Assembly (NCBI GenBank): GCA_029216955.1
Contig: JANAVB010005597.1
Location: forward strand, 43,474,535 to 43,538,534
Source of the DNA: Iris pallida
Lineage: Eukaryota; Streptophyta; Magnoliopsida; Asparagales; Iridaceae
DNA: 64,000 bases
Direction: 5' to 3'
A program made the translations under genes and the position numbers. Position 1 is the first letter of the stretch. Each line of letters opens with the position of its first letter. Below the pieces are notes generated by a model. That model was not told the DNA's origin. It did not search any database and was given only the letters and a program-made list of their open reading frames with translations. This document shows, in pieces, positions 25,101-35,486 of this stretch.

Positions 25101-28100
25101 ATGCTCCATCTTCCGATACGAGTCCATCGAGAAATTGTCTATGAGTGTATTAATACACTTCAATCCGATTTCTGTAGAGAATTGATGAAAGTAACAGAAT
25201 TTCCGAGTGTACCAACTCCTGAAGATCTATACTTTTAGTATAATCGTCTGAGCAGCCTCTTGACAATTTTTGCCCGTGCACAAAATTCATAATCCTTTAT
25301 CCCCTTACCCCCACATTCTAGAGATAAGGTTTAGACTAGACATCTTGTGCTGCTACTACATAGCACATGTCCTAGTCTATTCGTCACAACTCAATTAAGA
25401 AACTGTATCATCAACAGAAGTTCGAACATTATCTTGGTACTGAATCTTTCCAAAGCATGTTCCTGACAAAAAAAACCAATATCTTGCCAGCATGAATGTC
25501 CATCTTCAAGTCCGTATCGAACAATAGACTTCCTGAGATCAGGTCCTCAGAAATAACTGGTACGTGCTATACGTGCACCAGTGTCAGCGACTTTCCGAAA
25601 GTCCAAGACTATGATCTCGTTCCCCAGATCTTCTGCTAGAAATATGTTCGTCATCGAGACCTTCATCACAGCTAGGCTCGTCCAAGGTGAACAGCTCCTT
25701 GCACGTGTGGCTAGATGCACTAGTGTCCATCCACTAGTCAGCTACCACACTAGATGACTCAACTTGTGCATACATAGCAACCAAGTTAAGTAATCAAAAC
25801 AACCAAGTTTAGTTTTACCTTGCTATTTTGGTTTTGTAATTCTCCTTCAAATGACCCTACAAGCTACAGCCGTAACTAACTCCACCAAGATAAAACTATC
25901 TTCATATAGGGTTATTACACTCTTGGAAAATTTTTGCGCTTATACAGTCGAAACCATGCACATATTGGAGCAAAACCTATGCACCAATCCATGCGCATCA
26001 TTTGGGCTATCCTATGCGCCTCATCCGAGCGAACCCATGCGCCAAGGTATGTAGCACCCTATGTGCATATGCAGTCATGCGTAGACTCTACCATGCGCAT
26101 ATGCAGTCATGCTCCGAGATCACCATGCACTGCTATGCTCTTAGTTGGAGCAAAATCCATGCGCCATGCCGAGCAGAATCTATGCTCACACATACGCATG
26201 ATCTGAATAAAACCTATGCGCATCATCTGAGCAGACACATGTGCATAATCTGAACAGATCTTTTGCGCACAAATACTTTGGTCTTCTTCTCATTTGTCTT
26301 GAGATGCTCCTTGAGAGACTTCTCGTCCGCTCGAGCACAAGTTATAATCTCCATGAACTATCGACAAATTCGATCTACCATGTAATGTGCATCCTCCTCC
26401 TTAGATAGTTAGGTTCAACACTCATCCAACCATTTGACAAAGAATTTTTTCTCATCCAAATGTTGGAAGTGTTGTCCGTCAATTTTCTCAAGTTTGTTAA
26501 AACTTGTATCGAGAATGATTGTATGGCAGTTCTCCATCTGATTCGGATCTTGCTTTGAGATTGTTATTCCCGAAACAGATCTTAGATGGAAGAACGTAAG
26601 TAGACAGTGATTCTGCAAACGAATTTGTTCACACACTCTACGTAGACATAGTGATTCTGCAAACGAATTTGCTCATACACTATATGAGGAACTTCAGAGA
26701 ATTCAGGACAAAAGAATTTGCTTCTCTAAAGATCCTGTAGCCTCTTAGAAAAAGACGGAGGAAGATGAAGATGCAACTCTGCTGGGGTGATGAAGATCAC
26801 TGTTGCTCAAAACAAGATTCGCCTTTATACGATCCGCTTCCAGGAATCAGCAAGCTCTCACAGAAGTGCTCTCAAAGAACTTCTGGAACGTTCGTTAGTC
26901 AACTTTTTGTGACTCGAACGGACTCCCTTTACTTTCTTATTTTTGGTGCATCTTACAAAGGAGGCCAGGGGGCTCTATATATAGAGTGAAGTGAAACTTC
27001 ACTTTTTCTCCTATCCGATGTGGGACTAAAATACCAATACTCAAAAATAGATTTTGATATTTTAGATCATCCCGCAATTAGCGTAGTCGTGTGCTAGTCC
27101 ACGCCTACCCTCTCATACGCTCCCGTGCATGTCGAAGCATCCTGGAGCCCGTGTCCGAGTCTGAACGACAAAAAGTAACGTACTTCCTTGTTGGAATTAA
27201 TCATTTTTCCTTCTAGGAAAAGTTCAAAACTCGTTAGTTGATTTCATTGTGGAGATATAAAGGTTAACCATTCATATCAACGACTATAATGAAAAGTTCA
27301 AAGAAAATGTTGCAATTGTTCCCAAAAGTATGTAAATAAACCATAAACCTAATAAAATGTCAACACATAAATCCTTCATACAAAGTAATACAAGCACAAT
27401 AAAAAAAATTAGCCTCACTCTCTTCTTTGCAAGGGCAACATGCAAAACAAAGTAGTGGTTCGTGTCACGAGTTATGAAGCAACGGAGAAACAACGTTGCC
27501 ACGAACTACGAAGTCAAAGTCCATAAGAAATGTCCAGACATGGAATCCCAAATGTACAAGAAATTTCAAGCCTTTTACCATCTCTCTCCCATTGAAAAAT
27601 TATTTTGCAAAATCAAGATAGCATTGATATTTTGACCATAGATTCATATCACCTAATTTTAGTGATCTGGATCACAAATGTACCACAAATTGAAACACTC
27701 GGTATGGGAACATGGTTCAATGGGGGTTAGGGTATATTAGGTAACGATGGCATGAATACTCAAAAAATGAAGTCATGCCCGTTGTGTCGTGTCCAACATG
27801 AATTGGACCCGACTCTAAAATTCAATTAGACACCAAAATTGTTGCGTTTTTTGTGTCACCGTGCAAGTTTGTGTTGCATCGTATTGGTGGACAAGCAATA
27901 CAGGCTATTAGCATAGTTTGCAGTATCGTCCGATACCAATCCTATATGGCCGATGCTGATACGGTTTGGTATGTCCCGATCAGATACCAACCGATACTGA
28001 CCAATACCGATATGGCCGATGCCTTGTCTTTTCTCCAGCAACCATCCACTTATATTTAGTCAGCATTTGGTGTGATTCATGCAGGCCTTGGTACTCTTAT

Positions 28101-29376
28101 GGGGTATGAGGATGGTTGATGGAGAGAGGGTGAAGATATTTGGTTCTACCCTCATGCAACCTGACCCTTTCTCATCTATCTTTTTTACTTACATTTTATC
28201 TAGGTAGGTGAATGATTTGTTAATGGATAATTACATCATTTGTTTCACTTGCTTACTTTTATCTCTATCTTTAATATTTTGGCTGCTGCTAAGAAAAACC
28301 ATAAAATCCTCATTTTTGTGAGACCTTTAGTTGTTGAATGTTTGATGATATATCACCCATCACCTATGTTGCATGGATGCAGATAGGATAACATATTACA
28401 GTACCGATATGACAGCATGACAAATTTGAAAATTATGATCCGATATGACAGGGATACAGTAGTAAATAAGTATATGAACGTGTTACCCTTTATTTATCTA
28501 AAATAGAAACAACTGTTCAAATTGAGAGGAACATATACACAATTTATACTTTTTATATTAGTAGAATTAGAATAGGAATTAGAGGATTCTAGGAATTGAA
28601 TAGCTTACAGGAGTGACAAAGTTAAATTTTAAGATTAAAAAGAAAACTATGATAAAAGTATATTCATACTTAATGTTCTAAATTTCTAATCATTGTTTAA
28701 ATTTCTCATATTGTATTCTCCTTTAACTTGTAGAATATGCCTTATATTAGCTAAATTCTGATATCATTTTAATATCTAGGATATGTCTGGAAGTATATCC
28801 TACATGTATCCTTGGAGTATCCAATATGACAAAAAATTAGTATGGCACCTTCGATGAATTATCCCTGCACAGGAGTATATTGCTATCTTCAGATTTTCCA
28901 ATGGTGTAAGATGTGGACAGAGATCTAGTATACAAGTTTGTCCATTGACTCCGTGCATCCTTTTGTGCTGGAGCTTGTTTACCTGTTAGTTGGGTCCTCA
29001 TTAGCCTATGAAACTCTTTTCTGCTTCAAGTTTCTTGAAATAGTTTTATCTTAATAAAGTAGCGGTATGAATTAGGACAACTAAGGTATGAATTAGGACA
29101 ACTAAGCGGCTTGTAATATTTTCTTGTGCCAGAATGTGCCCTATGTCTTTGTTCCTTCTAAGCAAGCACTTGGTCGGGCTTGTGGTGTTACGAGGTCCGT
29201 GATTTCTTGTTCGGTGACAAGCAATGAAGGCAGCCAATTGAAGAGTCAGATACAACAGCTAAAGGTAATATCAAAATGGTTTTTTCCTGCTAAGTATAAT
29301 GTTGTTTGCAATTTCTTTTGGTAAAATGGTTTTTCTTGTTTACATACAGGAGGCCATTGAGAAGCTCCTGATCTAG
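13121..29376 (+). CDS. SNU13: SNU13/NHP2L1 (15.5K, L7Ae family) RNA-binding protein, five exons
   Basis: Exons are 13121-13123 (the ATG alone), 13201-13324, 13398-13501, 29133-29264 and 29350-29376. All introns are GT-AG and the phases are consistent, giving 129 residues, the usual family length. The family binds kink-turns in U4 snRNA and box C/D snoRNAs, and acts in the spliceosomal tri-snRNP and in snoRNPs. Visible hallmarks are [60 protein letters not shown] and [12 protein letters not shown]. Introns 1, 2 and 4 are 77, 73 and 85 bp, but intron 3 (13502-29132) is 15,631 bp because of nested retrotransposons. In the usually conserved VTRPVIACSV block this copy has Ser for Pro and Ser for Ala. 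No stop or frameshift is present. Whether the long intron is spliced efficiently cannot be told from the sequence. Confidence 0.95.
13824..14437 (-). repeat. Copia LTR, left copy (element 3' LTR)
   Basis: It is about 614 bp and aligned along its length with 26562-27203, but with several indels, so the pair is well diverged. The pyrimidine-rich TTTTTCCTTCT that follows on the plus strand would be the complement of the polypurine tract. Confidence 0.8.
14735..15170. repeat. Three diverged ~130-155 bp tandem repeats in the copia element
   Basis: Copies begin with GCATGA/TAG(G/C)C at 14735, 14863 and 15018. Each contains a CGGTG(C/T)TA(C/T)G(C/T)CG block, a GACATGGC-like block and TATGTGGTGTCA. 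They lie between the RNase H remnant and the left LTR. Confidence 0.75.
15269..15616. repeat. 173-bp tandem duplication in the copia element
   Basis: AACAGTGGTTCTGGGT starts at 15269 and again at 15442. The two units share AACCAAAAGCTAGATGCCTG, CTTTGAACCAATAGCAT and GGATTGCAGAGACA in the same order. Confidence 0.85.
16721..19206 (-). repeat. LTR of the 7.05 kb element (element 3' LTR)
   Basis: On the plus strand it starts TGTCATGTCCCGCTCCC and ends GGGACGGGGCACTACA. It contains three 50-bp tandem units from 18196 (CCTTGAGATCCCTCGACGAC) and the shared hairpin module at 16772-16796. Open frames inside it are not conserved coding sequence. Confidence 0.92.
18196..18345. repeat. 3 x 50-bp tandem repeat inside the LTR
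   Basis: Units start CCTTGAGATCCCTCGACGAC at 18196, 18246 and 18296. The same three units are in the other LTR at 22759, 22809 and 22859, so the array existed before insertion. Confidence 0.9.
19207..21281 (-). other. Interior of the 7.05 kb element, no coding domains
   Basis: No retroviral-type domain was recognised on either strand. A segment at about 20265-20420 is, on the opposite strand, homologous to about 49760-49870 in the interior of the 47296-53477 element (shared CGTGAGCG.TG..ATGGTGATTCAT and GCATCACG-like blocks). So both interiors come from one family. A related block recurs at about 20040-20130 (CACGAATCACCATG, GCGAGATAATCATTATC). Confidence 0.7.
21268..21279 (-). promoter_or_regulatory. 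tRNA-iMet primer-binding site
   Basis: The plus strand reads GCTCTGATACCA, the complement of TGGTATCAGAGC, the standard initiator-methionine primer site of plant LTR elements. It lies 2 bp from the LTR edge at 21282. Confidence 0.92.
21282..23770 (-). repeat. LTR of the 7.05 kb element (element 5' LTR)
   Basis: On the plus strand it starts TGTCACGCCCCGCTCCC and ends GGGACGGGACACTACA. It is nearly collinear with the left LTR; only two short indels were noticed (GTGTCTCC near 21930 and GGCTATGCC near 23309). The hairpin module is at 21333-21357, where one stem base has changed. Confidence 0.92.
24848..25075. repeat. ~115-bp imperfect tandem duplication in the copia element
   Basis: AGTCGTTTCATAG(A/C)CAATTC...ATGTTCAT(A/T)GCA...ATGCGAATCCAAGAAA occurs twice, near 24851 and 24957. 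Confidence 0.75.
25960..26280. repeat. ATGCGC-type motif array in the copia gag region
   Basis: CCATGCGC(C/A), CCTATGCGC, ATATGCAGTCATGC and related words recur every 15-35 bp. The motif is the same as in LTR B (4320-5800) and in the minisatellite at 34110-34810, although the host elements are different. Confidence 0.75.
26562..27203 (-). repeat. Copia LTR, right copy (element 5' LTR)
   Basis: It is about 642 bp and longer than the left LTR, partly because of a ~46-bp tandem duplication (GTGATTCTGCAAACGAATTTG at 26608 and 26651). On the minus strand it contains the TATA box and the CCACATCGGAT motif. Confidence 0.8.
27204..29132. other. Distal part of SNU13 intron 3, non-coding
   Basis: No coding sequence was found. 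A block at about 27925-28030 carries diverged TATCGGCCGATACC-type words (GTATCGTCCGATACCAATCC, ATATGGCCGATGC, GATACGGTTTGGTATGT). It matches the last 65 bases of the window, so it is part of a dispersed repeat. The sequence is otherwise AT-rich and ends with the TTTTCTTGTGCCAG acceptor before exon 4. Confidence 0.55.
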
Positions 29377-29840
29377 AAGTTACGATCTTTCAGCATGATG
29401 GGCCTTCACATCATTGGAGTCACTATGGAGGCTTGGACTGACTCTGTGTGTGTGTGTGTGTTTTTTTTTTTCCCGAGCTGTAGAATGTGACTTTATTTTG
29501 TACTAGATCACTTAAAATTACAACCTTTGTTGCCGTGGCGTTGCTTAAGAAGAACATATTGGACTTTTATGATAAAATTGAAGACTTAGTCATCTAGTAC
29601 ACTGCTCAAGGATGTTATATTACATTGATTTTGCACCTGCAATGTTGAGTATCTTGTCTGATACTAAGTCCCATACTAATAAAAAAATTGTAGGGCAACT
29701 CGGGAGTTACAAATTTTTATAATTGTTAAATTGCATGTATTTCATCCCATGATTTTTTTAAAGGGCCTAAACAAAAAAAAGAGGCAATGGCCTAGAGGCC
29801 ACGTGTCATAACTATATTACAACTTATTTTGAGTTCCTAC
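29377..29840. other. SNU13 3' flank, (GT)n tract, no second gene
   Basis: After the TAG stop there is a (GT)n run (about 29444-29461) followed by T11 and an AT-rich sequence. No unambiguous AATAAA polyadenylation signal was seen near the stop. No further ORF was recognised. Confidence 0.5.
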
Positions 29841-29843
29841 TTA

Positions 29844-30461
29844 GAGCATCTCCAACCCTATTGTGAGTTTAGAAAAAATGGTTGCCACATAGGAATGACA
29901 AACTTTCATTCCAAAAATTCTTTTCCAATGCAAATGTAGAATAAAACATGAAGTTGACATGGCAATGACATAGCAAGGAGAATGTGAAGTTGGTTGTCTA
30001 GATCTAGACAATGCACTTCACAATGACTTTGTCTCCACATCATCAATTATTAATAGAAATATTTATAAAAAAGTTGAAGAAGTAGAGGAGTTGCCTTGGA
30101 AGTTGGAAAAAATACTTTTTATTGTCTATCTCAAATGACAATGAGATAGAAAAACTCTCTCAAATGCAAAAGTATTGAGGAGACAATAAAAAATATTTTT
30201 TCCAACTTCCAAGGCAATTCCTCCACTTCAACTTTTTTATAAATATTTCTATTCATAATTGATGATGTGGAGACAAAGTCATTGTGAAGTGCATTGTCTA
30301 GATCTAGACAACCAACTTCACATTTTTCTTGCCATGTCATTGCCATGTCAACTTCATGTTTTATTCTACATTTGCATTGGAGAAGAATTTTTGGAATGAA
30401 AGTTTGTCATTCCTATGTGGCAACCATTTTTTCTAAACTCACAATAGGGTTGGAGATGCTC
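29844..30461. mobile_element. 618-bp fold-back MITE (PIF/Harbinger-type ends)
   Basis: It begins GAGCATCTCCAACCCTATTG and ends with the reverse complement CAATAGGGTTGGAGATGCTC. TTA flanks it at 29841-29843 and 30462-30464. The two halves are near-perfect inverted copies of ~280 bp (for example GTTGTCTAGATCTAGACAAT on the left and TGTCTAGATCTAGACAACC on the right) around a ~50-bp centre. A transcript would form a long hairpin. It lies ~470 bp downstream of the SNU13 stop codon. Confidence 0.92.
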
Positions 30462-30528
30462 TTAGTTTGTGTACTCGAACTGAATACTTTTTTTTTTTGG
30501 AAAAGAGAACCGAATACCAATTGATATG

Positions 30529-30866
30529 CTCTCTCGTTTGGTTCGCGGGTTCGCGGAATCATCAGGTTGTTTGGTTCGCGGAATCATCACGTTGGGAAAG
30601 GGAAGTGATTACTTTTCTATGTTTGGATGCCAAAGAAATTGAGGAAAGAAAAGTGATTTCCAATGGAAGAAAAATTAGGAGGGAAAGTGATTCCATCCAA
30701 GTAAGAATCACTTTCCCACATTGAAGTATTCACTTTCCTTTCCAAATTCTTTGGTATTTTCAAATATCGAAAAGGAAAATCAATAAAAATTATAATTTTT
30801 CAAAGGAAATGAAATGCCAAGGAATTGATTTTCTTTCTCTTCCATTCCGCGAACCAAATGAGGCCA
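30529..30866. mobile_element. MITE with TTTGGTTCGCGG ends
   Basis: The left side CTCGTTTGGTTCGCGG and the right side CCGCGAACCAAATGAG are inverted repeats about 310 bp apart. The interior repeats AAGTGATT/AATCACTTTCC words in both orientations. The left end is duplicated (GTTTGGTTCGCGGAATCATCA near 30569). The target duplication was not resolved. Confidence 0.65.
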
Positions 30867-32541
30867 TACAATCATATAAGCTATGATTGTAGAAATCCAG
30901 GATTGCCAGAATTAAAAAAAAAAAAAAAATAAGGACTATCAAAATTTTGGCACTACTAAAATATAGTAAGAACTACAAAAATTCTGGCTGTTCTCAAATG
31001 AAATGAATTATGATTGCCAAAAGTGTAGTGTCGTTAGTACTTTTAATAGCGTCTTTTGTCGTCTTAAAATCTGGCATTACTTGGACTGTCCACACGCACC
31101 CGATCTCCATGTTTTGAAATGGATGTAAAAAATTGTAATGGTCTCCTCTCTGCTTCTTCCTTCTCTCTAGGGGTGTGCAAACGGTCGGTTCGGTCCAACC
31201 GAATCGAATTTTTGGACAACCGAACAAAAGTTGAACCGACCAGATGAGAGCCGAACCGACCCATTTAAAATTCAATCCGATCCGAACCGAACCGAATTTG
31301 AAATTTCGGTTCGGATCGGTTAATTCGGTCCATGGGCTTTACAAAAAGGCCGACCCAAATTATCCAAATAGCAGCAACCGATATCAATAAAACTGCAGAT
31401 AAAACTGCAGATTCGTCCAGTCCAAGCACAAATAATTCTTGTCAATAAAACTACAGATAAAGCTGCAGCCCAAATGAACTTAGCCAAGCTTATACAATCC
31501 AAATGAAAACAAATAATAGCTACTTATACAATCCACAATCCACATATACATTCCATTCCAGTGAAAACAAATAATAGCCCAAATTAAAAAACACAAATAA
31601 TAGCCACTGGAAGTCTGGAACTGTAGAATATATACAATCCAGTGATCCACATATACATTCCACTGTACAATACAAAACAAATAATAGCTGCTTATACAAT
31701 CCACTAAAAAAATGGCTTAATCTTATATAATCCAGTCCAAGCTCCTGCATAAAAAAATAACTAAAAAAGAAGGATAAGAATATAGAGGCTCAGAATGGCT
31801 TGTCATGCATCATGAAAGATGCAGTGTAGTATACATGTTACCAAATCTCATGCCAAATCATCATCGCCCCAATTCTTATAAAAAATATTAGTAAGATTTA
31901 AATGTATTAAACAAAATTGTGAATTTACCGAATATTGCCAATGACTGCAATTCATGCATCACAAGTGGCTGCAACAAGTGCCTCGCCAGTGGACGCAATG
32001 CCTGCCTCGCCAAAGGCTGCAACGAAACACTACATGAGAACATCAGCCAAGAGAAATAACAGAATGAAGAGTATCAACAGCAGCCAGAGATAGCAGCCAG
32101 AGAATGCAGTATAATAGAACAAAAACCTCCCAAGGAGTCAACTCCCAAGGATTCAGAGACAGAGAACATATACTCAGCCAGAGATAACAGCAGCCAGAGA
32201 TAACAAAATACTAACAGCATAATACTAACAGCCAGAGACAAAAACCTTCCAAGGAGTCAACTCCCAAATGAACATATACTAACAGCAGCCAGAGATAACA
32301 TAATACCTGCCAAATGAACATATACTAACAAGCAGCAGCATAAATAGCATAATACTAAATAGCATGAAGGCTGCCTGCAGCTGCAGCAATAGGTCCTATG
32401 CAGCAGCACCAACCCAAAGTATTCTCCTAAATATTACAGTATGTCTCCAAAATATTACATTGTCTCCCAAAACAAAGTCATGCAAAATATGTAAGTCTAC
32501 CAAAGTAATCAAACCTCGTTTGTAGATGTTGATTCCACCGT

Positions 32542-35422
32542 TGTCACGCCCCAGAGCCAGAATACTGGAGAGCGGGGACGGACATAGCCAGCTACGTATA
32601 TTGAAGTGCAACCCACCTCGTTATACGGTCACGGCTGTCTAGATACATGAGGGTTAACTACAAGCCAACAGTCTCTTATGGTCATGAATAAGCCTAGTGT
32701 CTCAATCACAAACAAGTAAGCAAATGTCACAAGATGTAAGATCACCAAATATATAATAGTAAGGCGTCCCAAACATTACATATTCAGCTGATCATGAAGC
32801 TAGTCGTTACAAAATGTGAAGACTAGCAAGAGTTTAGTCATACATAATCAACCCTAGGATCTGTCAATCATGTTACAGCCCGTAGGTAGACAGTAAGAGA
32901 AGGTGCAATCGAGCTAAACAGGTGCTCGTCGACTAAACGCCTCAAAAGAATATTTTTACAATAAAGTGTGAGAGCCAAAAATAACCCACTCGTTGCCCTG
33001 GTTACGTCTGGTGGTCACCATCGGGCTGTAAAGTCGGTAGATCCTCTGGAGCTGCTCCAAAATCTGGCCATACAAAACCAGCTGGGTTAGATCCCAGAAA
33101 GAGCAAGTGCCACAAAGGAAGCTTCACTTAGGAACTAAAACCAGCAATTAGCACAGAAAATAATAATAATATAGTAAAACTGGAGAGATATAACATCACG
33201 AGGATATACGATAAGATAACCATGGAACCATTCAGATAACCAGGTTACAACCCTTAAACCAAACAAGGACCGGGATTGTAACCCTTCATCTGAACCGAAC
33301 TTGGTTTCTTCCATTTATCAGCAAGATAATATAAGAAAAATCAGGACATGTAACAATCTTATACAGGATCAAGACAAGACTAGACTGATTATTCCCTATT
33401 CAACAATCACGGCCAAGCAATAAGTACGGCTTGATACTTTAACTAACTAGGGTTATCACAGGCCTAGTTACTAGCAATATGCAATAAGATTATTCCACAA
33501 CCACAAGCCCTGTAGACCATCCAGGTTACCCAGGTCGAATATTAGGGGTTGAATTCAAGTGGGTACATCGTCCAGGAAACGTATGTACCCTTAAGTGACT
33601 TAGAGGGTGCAACACATGACAGTGTGCTGGAAATGCGCCCTACTCGACGGCAGGCTACAGATCCTAAGAGCGCCCAGGTAACGGGATTGCCTGTAGCTGG
33701 GAAATCTCTTCATGACTACTGTGTTATTCTAGTTATTAACCTTAGTCCATTTCAGTGGGTACTCCTGACCGTGGTGCTCAGGAGTCCCATCCTAAGCATG
33801 ATGCAAGACATGACTAGTTCGTTTGTACAAGCACAATCGTCTACGGTGTTCAGGTTATTTATACTTGTCGAGTCATGTCATGTTAGCCGTCGTAACAGCA
33901 TGTCAGGTTTTCTTGTCAGGAGTGCACCACGATGGGCCACTATCATGCATTATCATGTTGTGCCCATGTATCGTGTCAGGTTCATGTATCATGTCGTGTT
34001 TATGTCATAATTATCCCACATTACACTAAGGATCAAGAGAAACAACACGGATAAGATAACAAGATTTGTCATGGCAAAACAAATGGTACAAGAGATAAAA
34101 GGGGTGCCAGGGACAACATGCACCAGCAAACAGCATGTGCCAAGACAGCATGCGCCAGCATGTGCCAGCAAAACAGCATGCGCCAGCAAACAGTATGGCA
34201 ACAGTGTTTTGCCAGCAAACAGCATACGCCAGAAAACAGCATGCGTCAGGACAGCATGTGCCAGAAAACAGCATGCGCCAGCAAACAGCATGGCAACCGT
34301 GTTTTGCCAGCAAACAGCATGCGCCAGGAAACAACATGCGTTAGGACAGCATGCGCCAGGAAACAGCATGCGCCAGGACAGCATACGCCAGAAAATGCGC
34401 CAGGACAACATACGCTAACAAACATCATGCGTCAGCAAACAGCATGGCAACAGTATTTTGCCCGCAAACAGCATGCGCCAGAAAATAGCATGCTCCAGCA
34501 AAACAGCATGCGCCAGCAAACAGCATGGCAACAGTGTTTTGCCAGTAAACAACATGCGTCAGAAAACAGCATACGCCAGGACAGCATGCACCAGAAAACA
34601 GCATGCGCCAGCAAACAACATGACAACAGTATTTTGCCAGCAAACAACATGCGCCAGAAAACAGCATGCGCCAGCAAACAACATGGCAACAGTATTTTGC
34701 CAGCAAACAGCATGCGCCAGGAAACATCATGCGCCAGCAAAACAGCATGCGCCAGTAAAATAGCATGCGCCAGCAAACAGCATGACAACAGTGTTTTGCC
34801 AGCAAACAGTACTGCTCATCTTCTCCAACCAGCCTCTAATGGCCATGAAAACCCATGAACCAAAAGACCATAAATTACTCAAAATAAGTCAAAATCAGGA
34901 CTTCTAATTGTCTAAATTGGGTAGAATCAAATTTTCTACAATATGCAACCATCGAAACTTGAAAATAAGAAAGTTTGATAGATCAAAACCATAAAAATCC
35001 GAAAATGGCTAAAACCTAGATCTACAAGAAAATATACAAGAAAATGTAAATTGACAAGAACTAAGGTGGATTAGAATGTTGCATAGAAGAGTTTAGAACA
35101 ATAAAAATGGTGGGTTCCTTCATGAAGCAAGTTGCACTTGCCTAGGCTAGGGTTCTCTTGGTTGGTGGTGGAGAGTAAATGAAGAAGGAAGGAAGTAAAG
35201 AAGAGAGAGAAAGGAAAGGGGTTATAAATAAGGAGGGTGGTGATAGGTAGGAGGGTTCACCTTTGGTTCATAATGAACCAAAGCAAACCAAGCCAAGCCG
35301 AACCAACCCAAGAATAAACCAATCAATGAAATGCTAGAATAAATCAAGCAGGGAGACATGCAATACGGGTCAAATTACGTATACGTATACCAAGATACGT
35401 AATACGAACCACAGGCATTACA
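32542..35422 (-). mobile_element. Solo LTR, 2.88 kb, inserted in the hAT element
   Basis: On the plus strand it begins TGTCACGCCCCAG and ends CAGGCATTACA. ACCGT flanks it at 32537-32541 and 35423-35427. Reading minus, a TTATTTATAA box (about 35223-35232) is followed by a CT-rich leader with an AACCCTAGCC block. No gag, pol or primer site is present. It lacks the hairpin module of the other gypsy-like LTRs here, so it belongs to a different family. Confidence 0.9.
34110..34810. repeat. CATGCGCCAG minisatellite
   Basis: About 700 bp consist of variants of ACAGCATGCGCCAG(C/G)AAA. A longer word, CATGGCAACAGTGTTTTGCCAG and its variants, returns roughly every 60-100 bp, giving a higher-order pattern. 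Reading frames stay open in several frames on both strands (246 residues on plus, 118-140 on minus) only because the unit lacks stops. They are not taken as genes. Confidence 0.92.
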
Positions 35423-35486
35423 ACCGTTAACTTACCCAAATCTATACGAAAGAATGAATCAAAGAATAAGTTAAAACCAATAGTAT

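Larger units (their letters stand above)
15600..26640 (-). pseudogene. Ty1/copia gag-pol polyprotein remnant
   Basis: Reading from right to left on the minus strand, pieces of the copia polyprotein are recognisable. There is a gag start ([19 protein letters not shown], about 26430-26530) and an integrase C-terminal part ([21 protein letters not shown], 24544-24750). Then come linker and reverse transcriptase N-terminus ([20 protein letters not shown], 23958-24500), the catalytic YVDDI motif (about 16606-16625) and the RNase H segment ([13 protein letters not shown], 15684-15866). Many stops and shifts break it, and the gypsy-like element sits inside the reverse transcriptase part, before YVDD. 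The RNase H segment has a small tandem duplication with a second CDN. It encodes no functional protein. Confidence 0.85.
13824..27203 (-). mobile_element. Decayed Ty1/copia LTR retrotransposon in SNU13 intron 3
   Basis: Two related LTRs (13824-14437 and 26562-27203) start TGTTATTCC and end TTAATCA on the plus strand and flank copia polyprotein remnants on the minus strand. Reading minus, the LTR has a CCACATCGGAT motif and a TATATATA box (14197-14204). The element is split by a 7.05 kb gypsy-like insertion, so it was originally ~6.3 kb. A degenerate initiator-Met-like primer site (CAAAGCAAGA on the minus strand) adjoins the right LTR. No target duplication was found. Both LTRs are followed by TTTTTCCTTCTAG, so the outer boundary is uncertain by ~20 bp. 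Confidence 0.85.

Noticed and set aside
34071..34858. Frames of 115 and 246 codons as a Gln/Ala-rich protein gene
   Set aside because: They lie fully in the CATGCGCCAG minisatellite, several frames on both strands are open, and there is no gene context.
32542..35422. A complete LTR retrotransposon
   Set aside because: No second LTR, primer site or polypurine tract lies inside, and the ACCGT duplication directly abuts the TG/CA ends, so it is a solo LTR.
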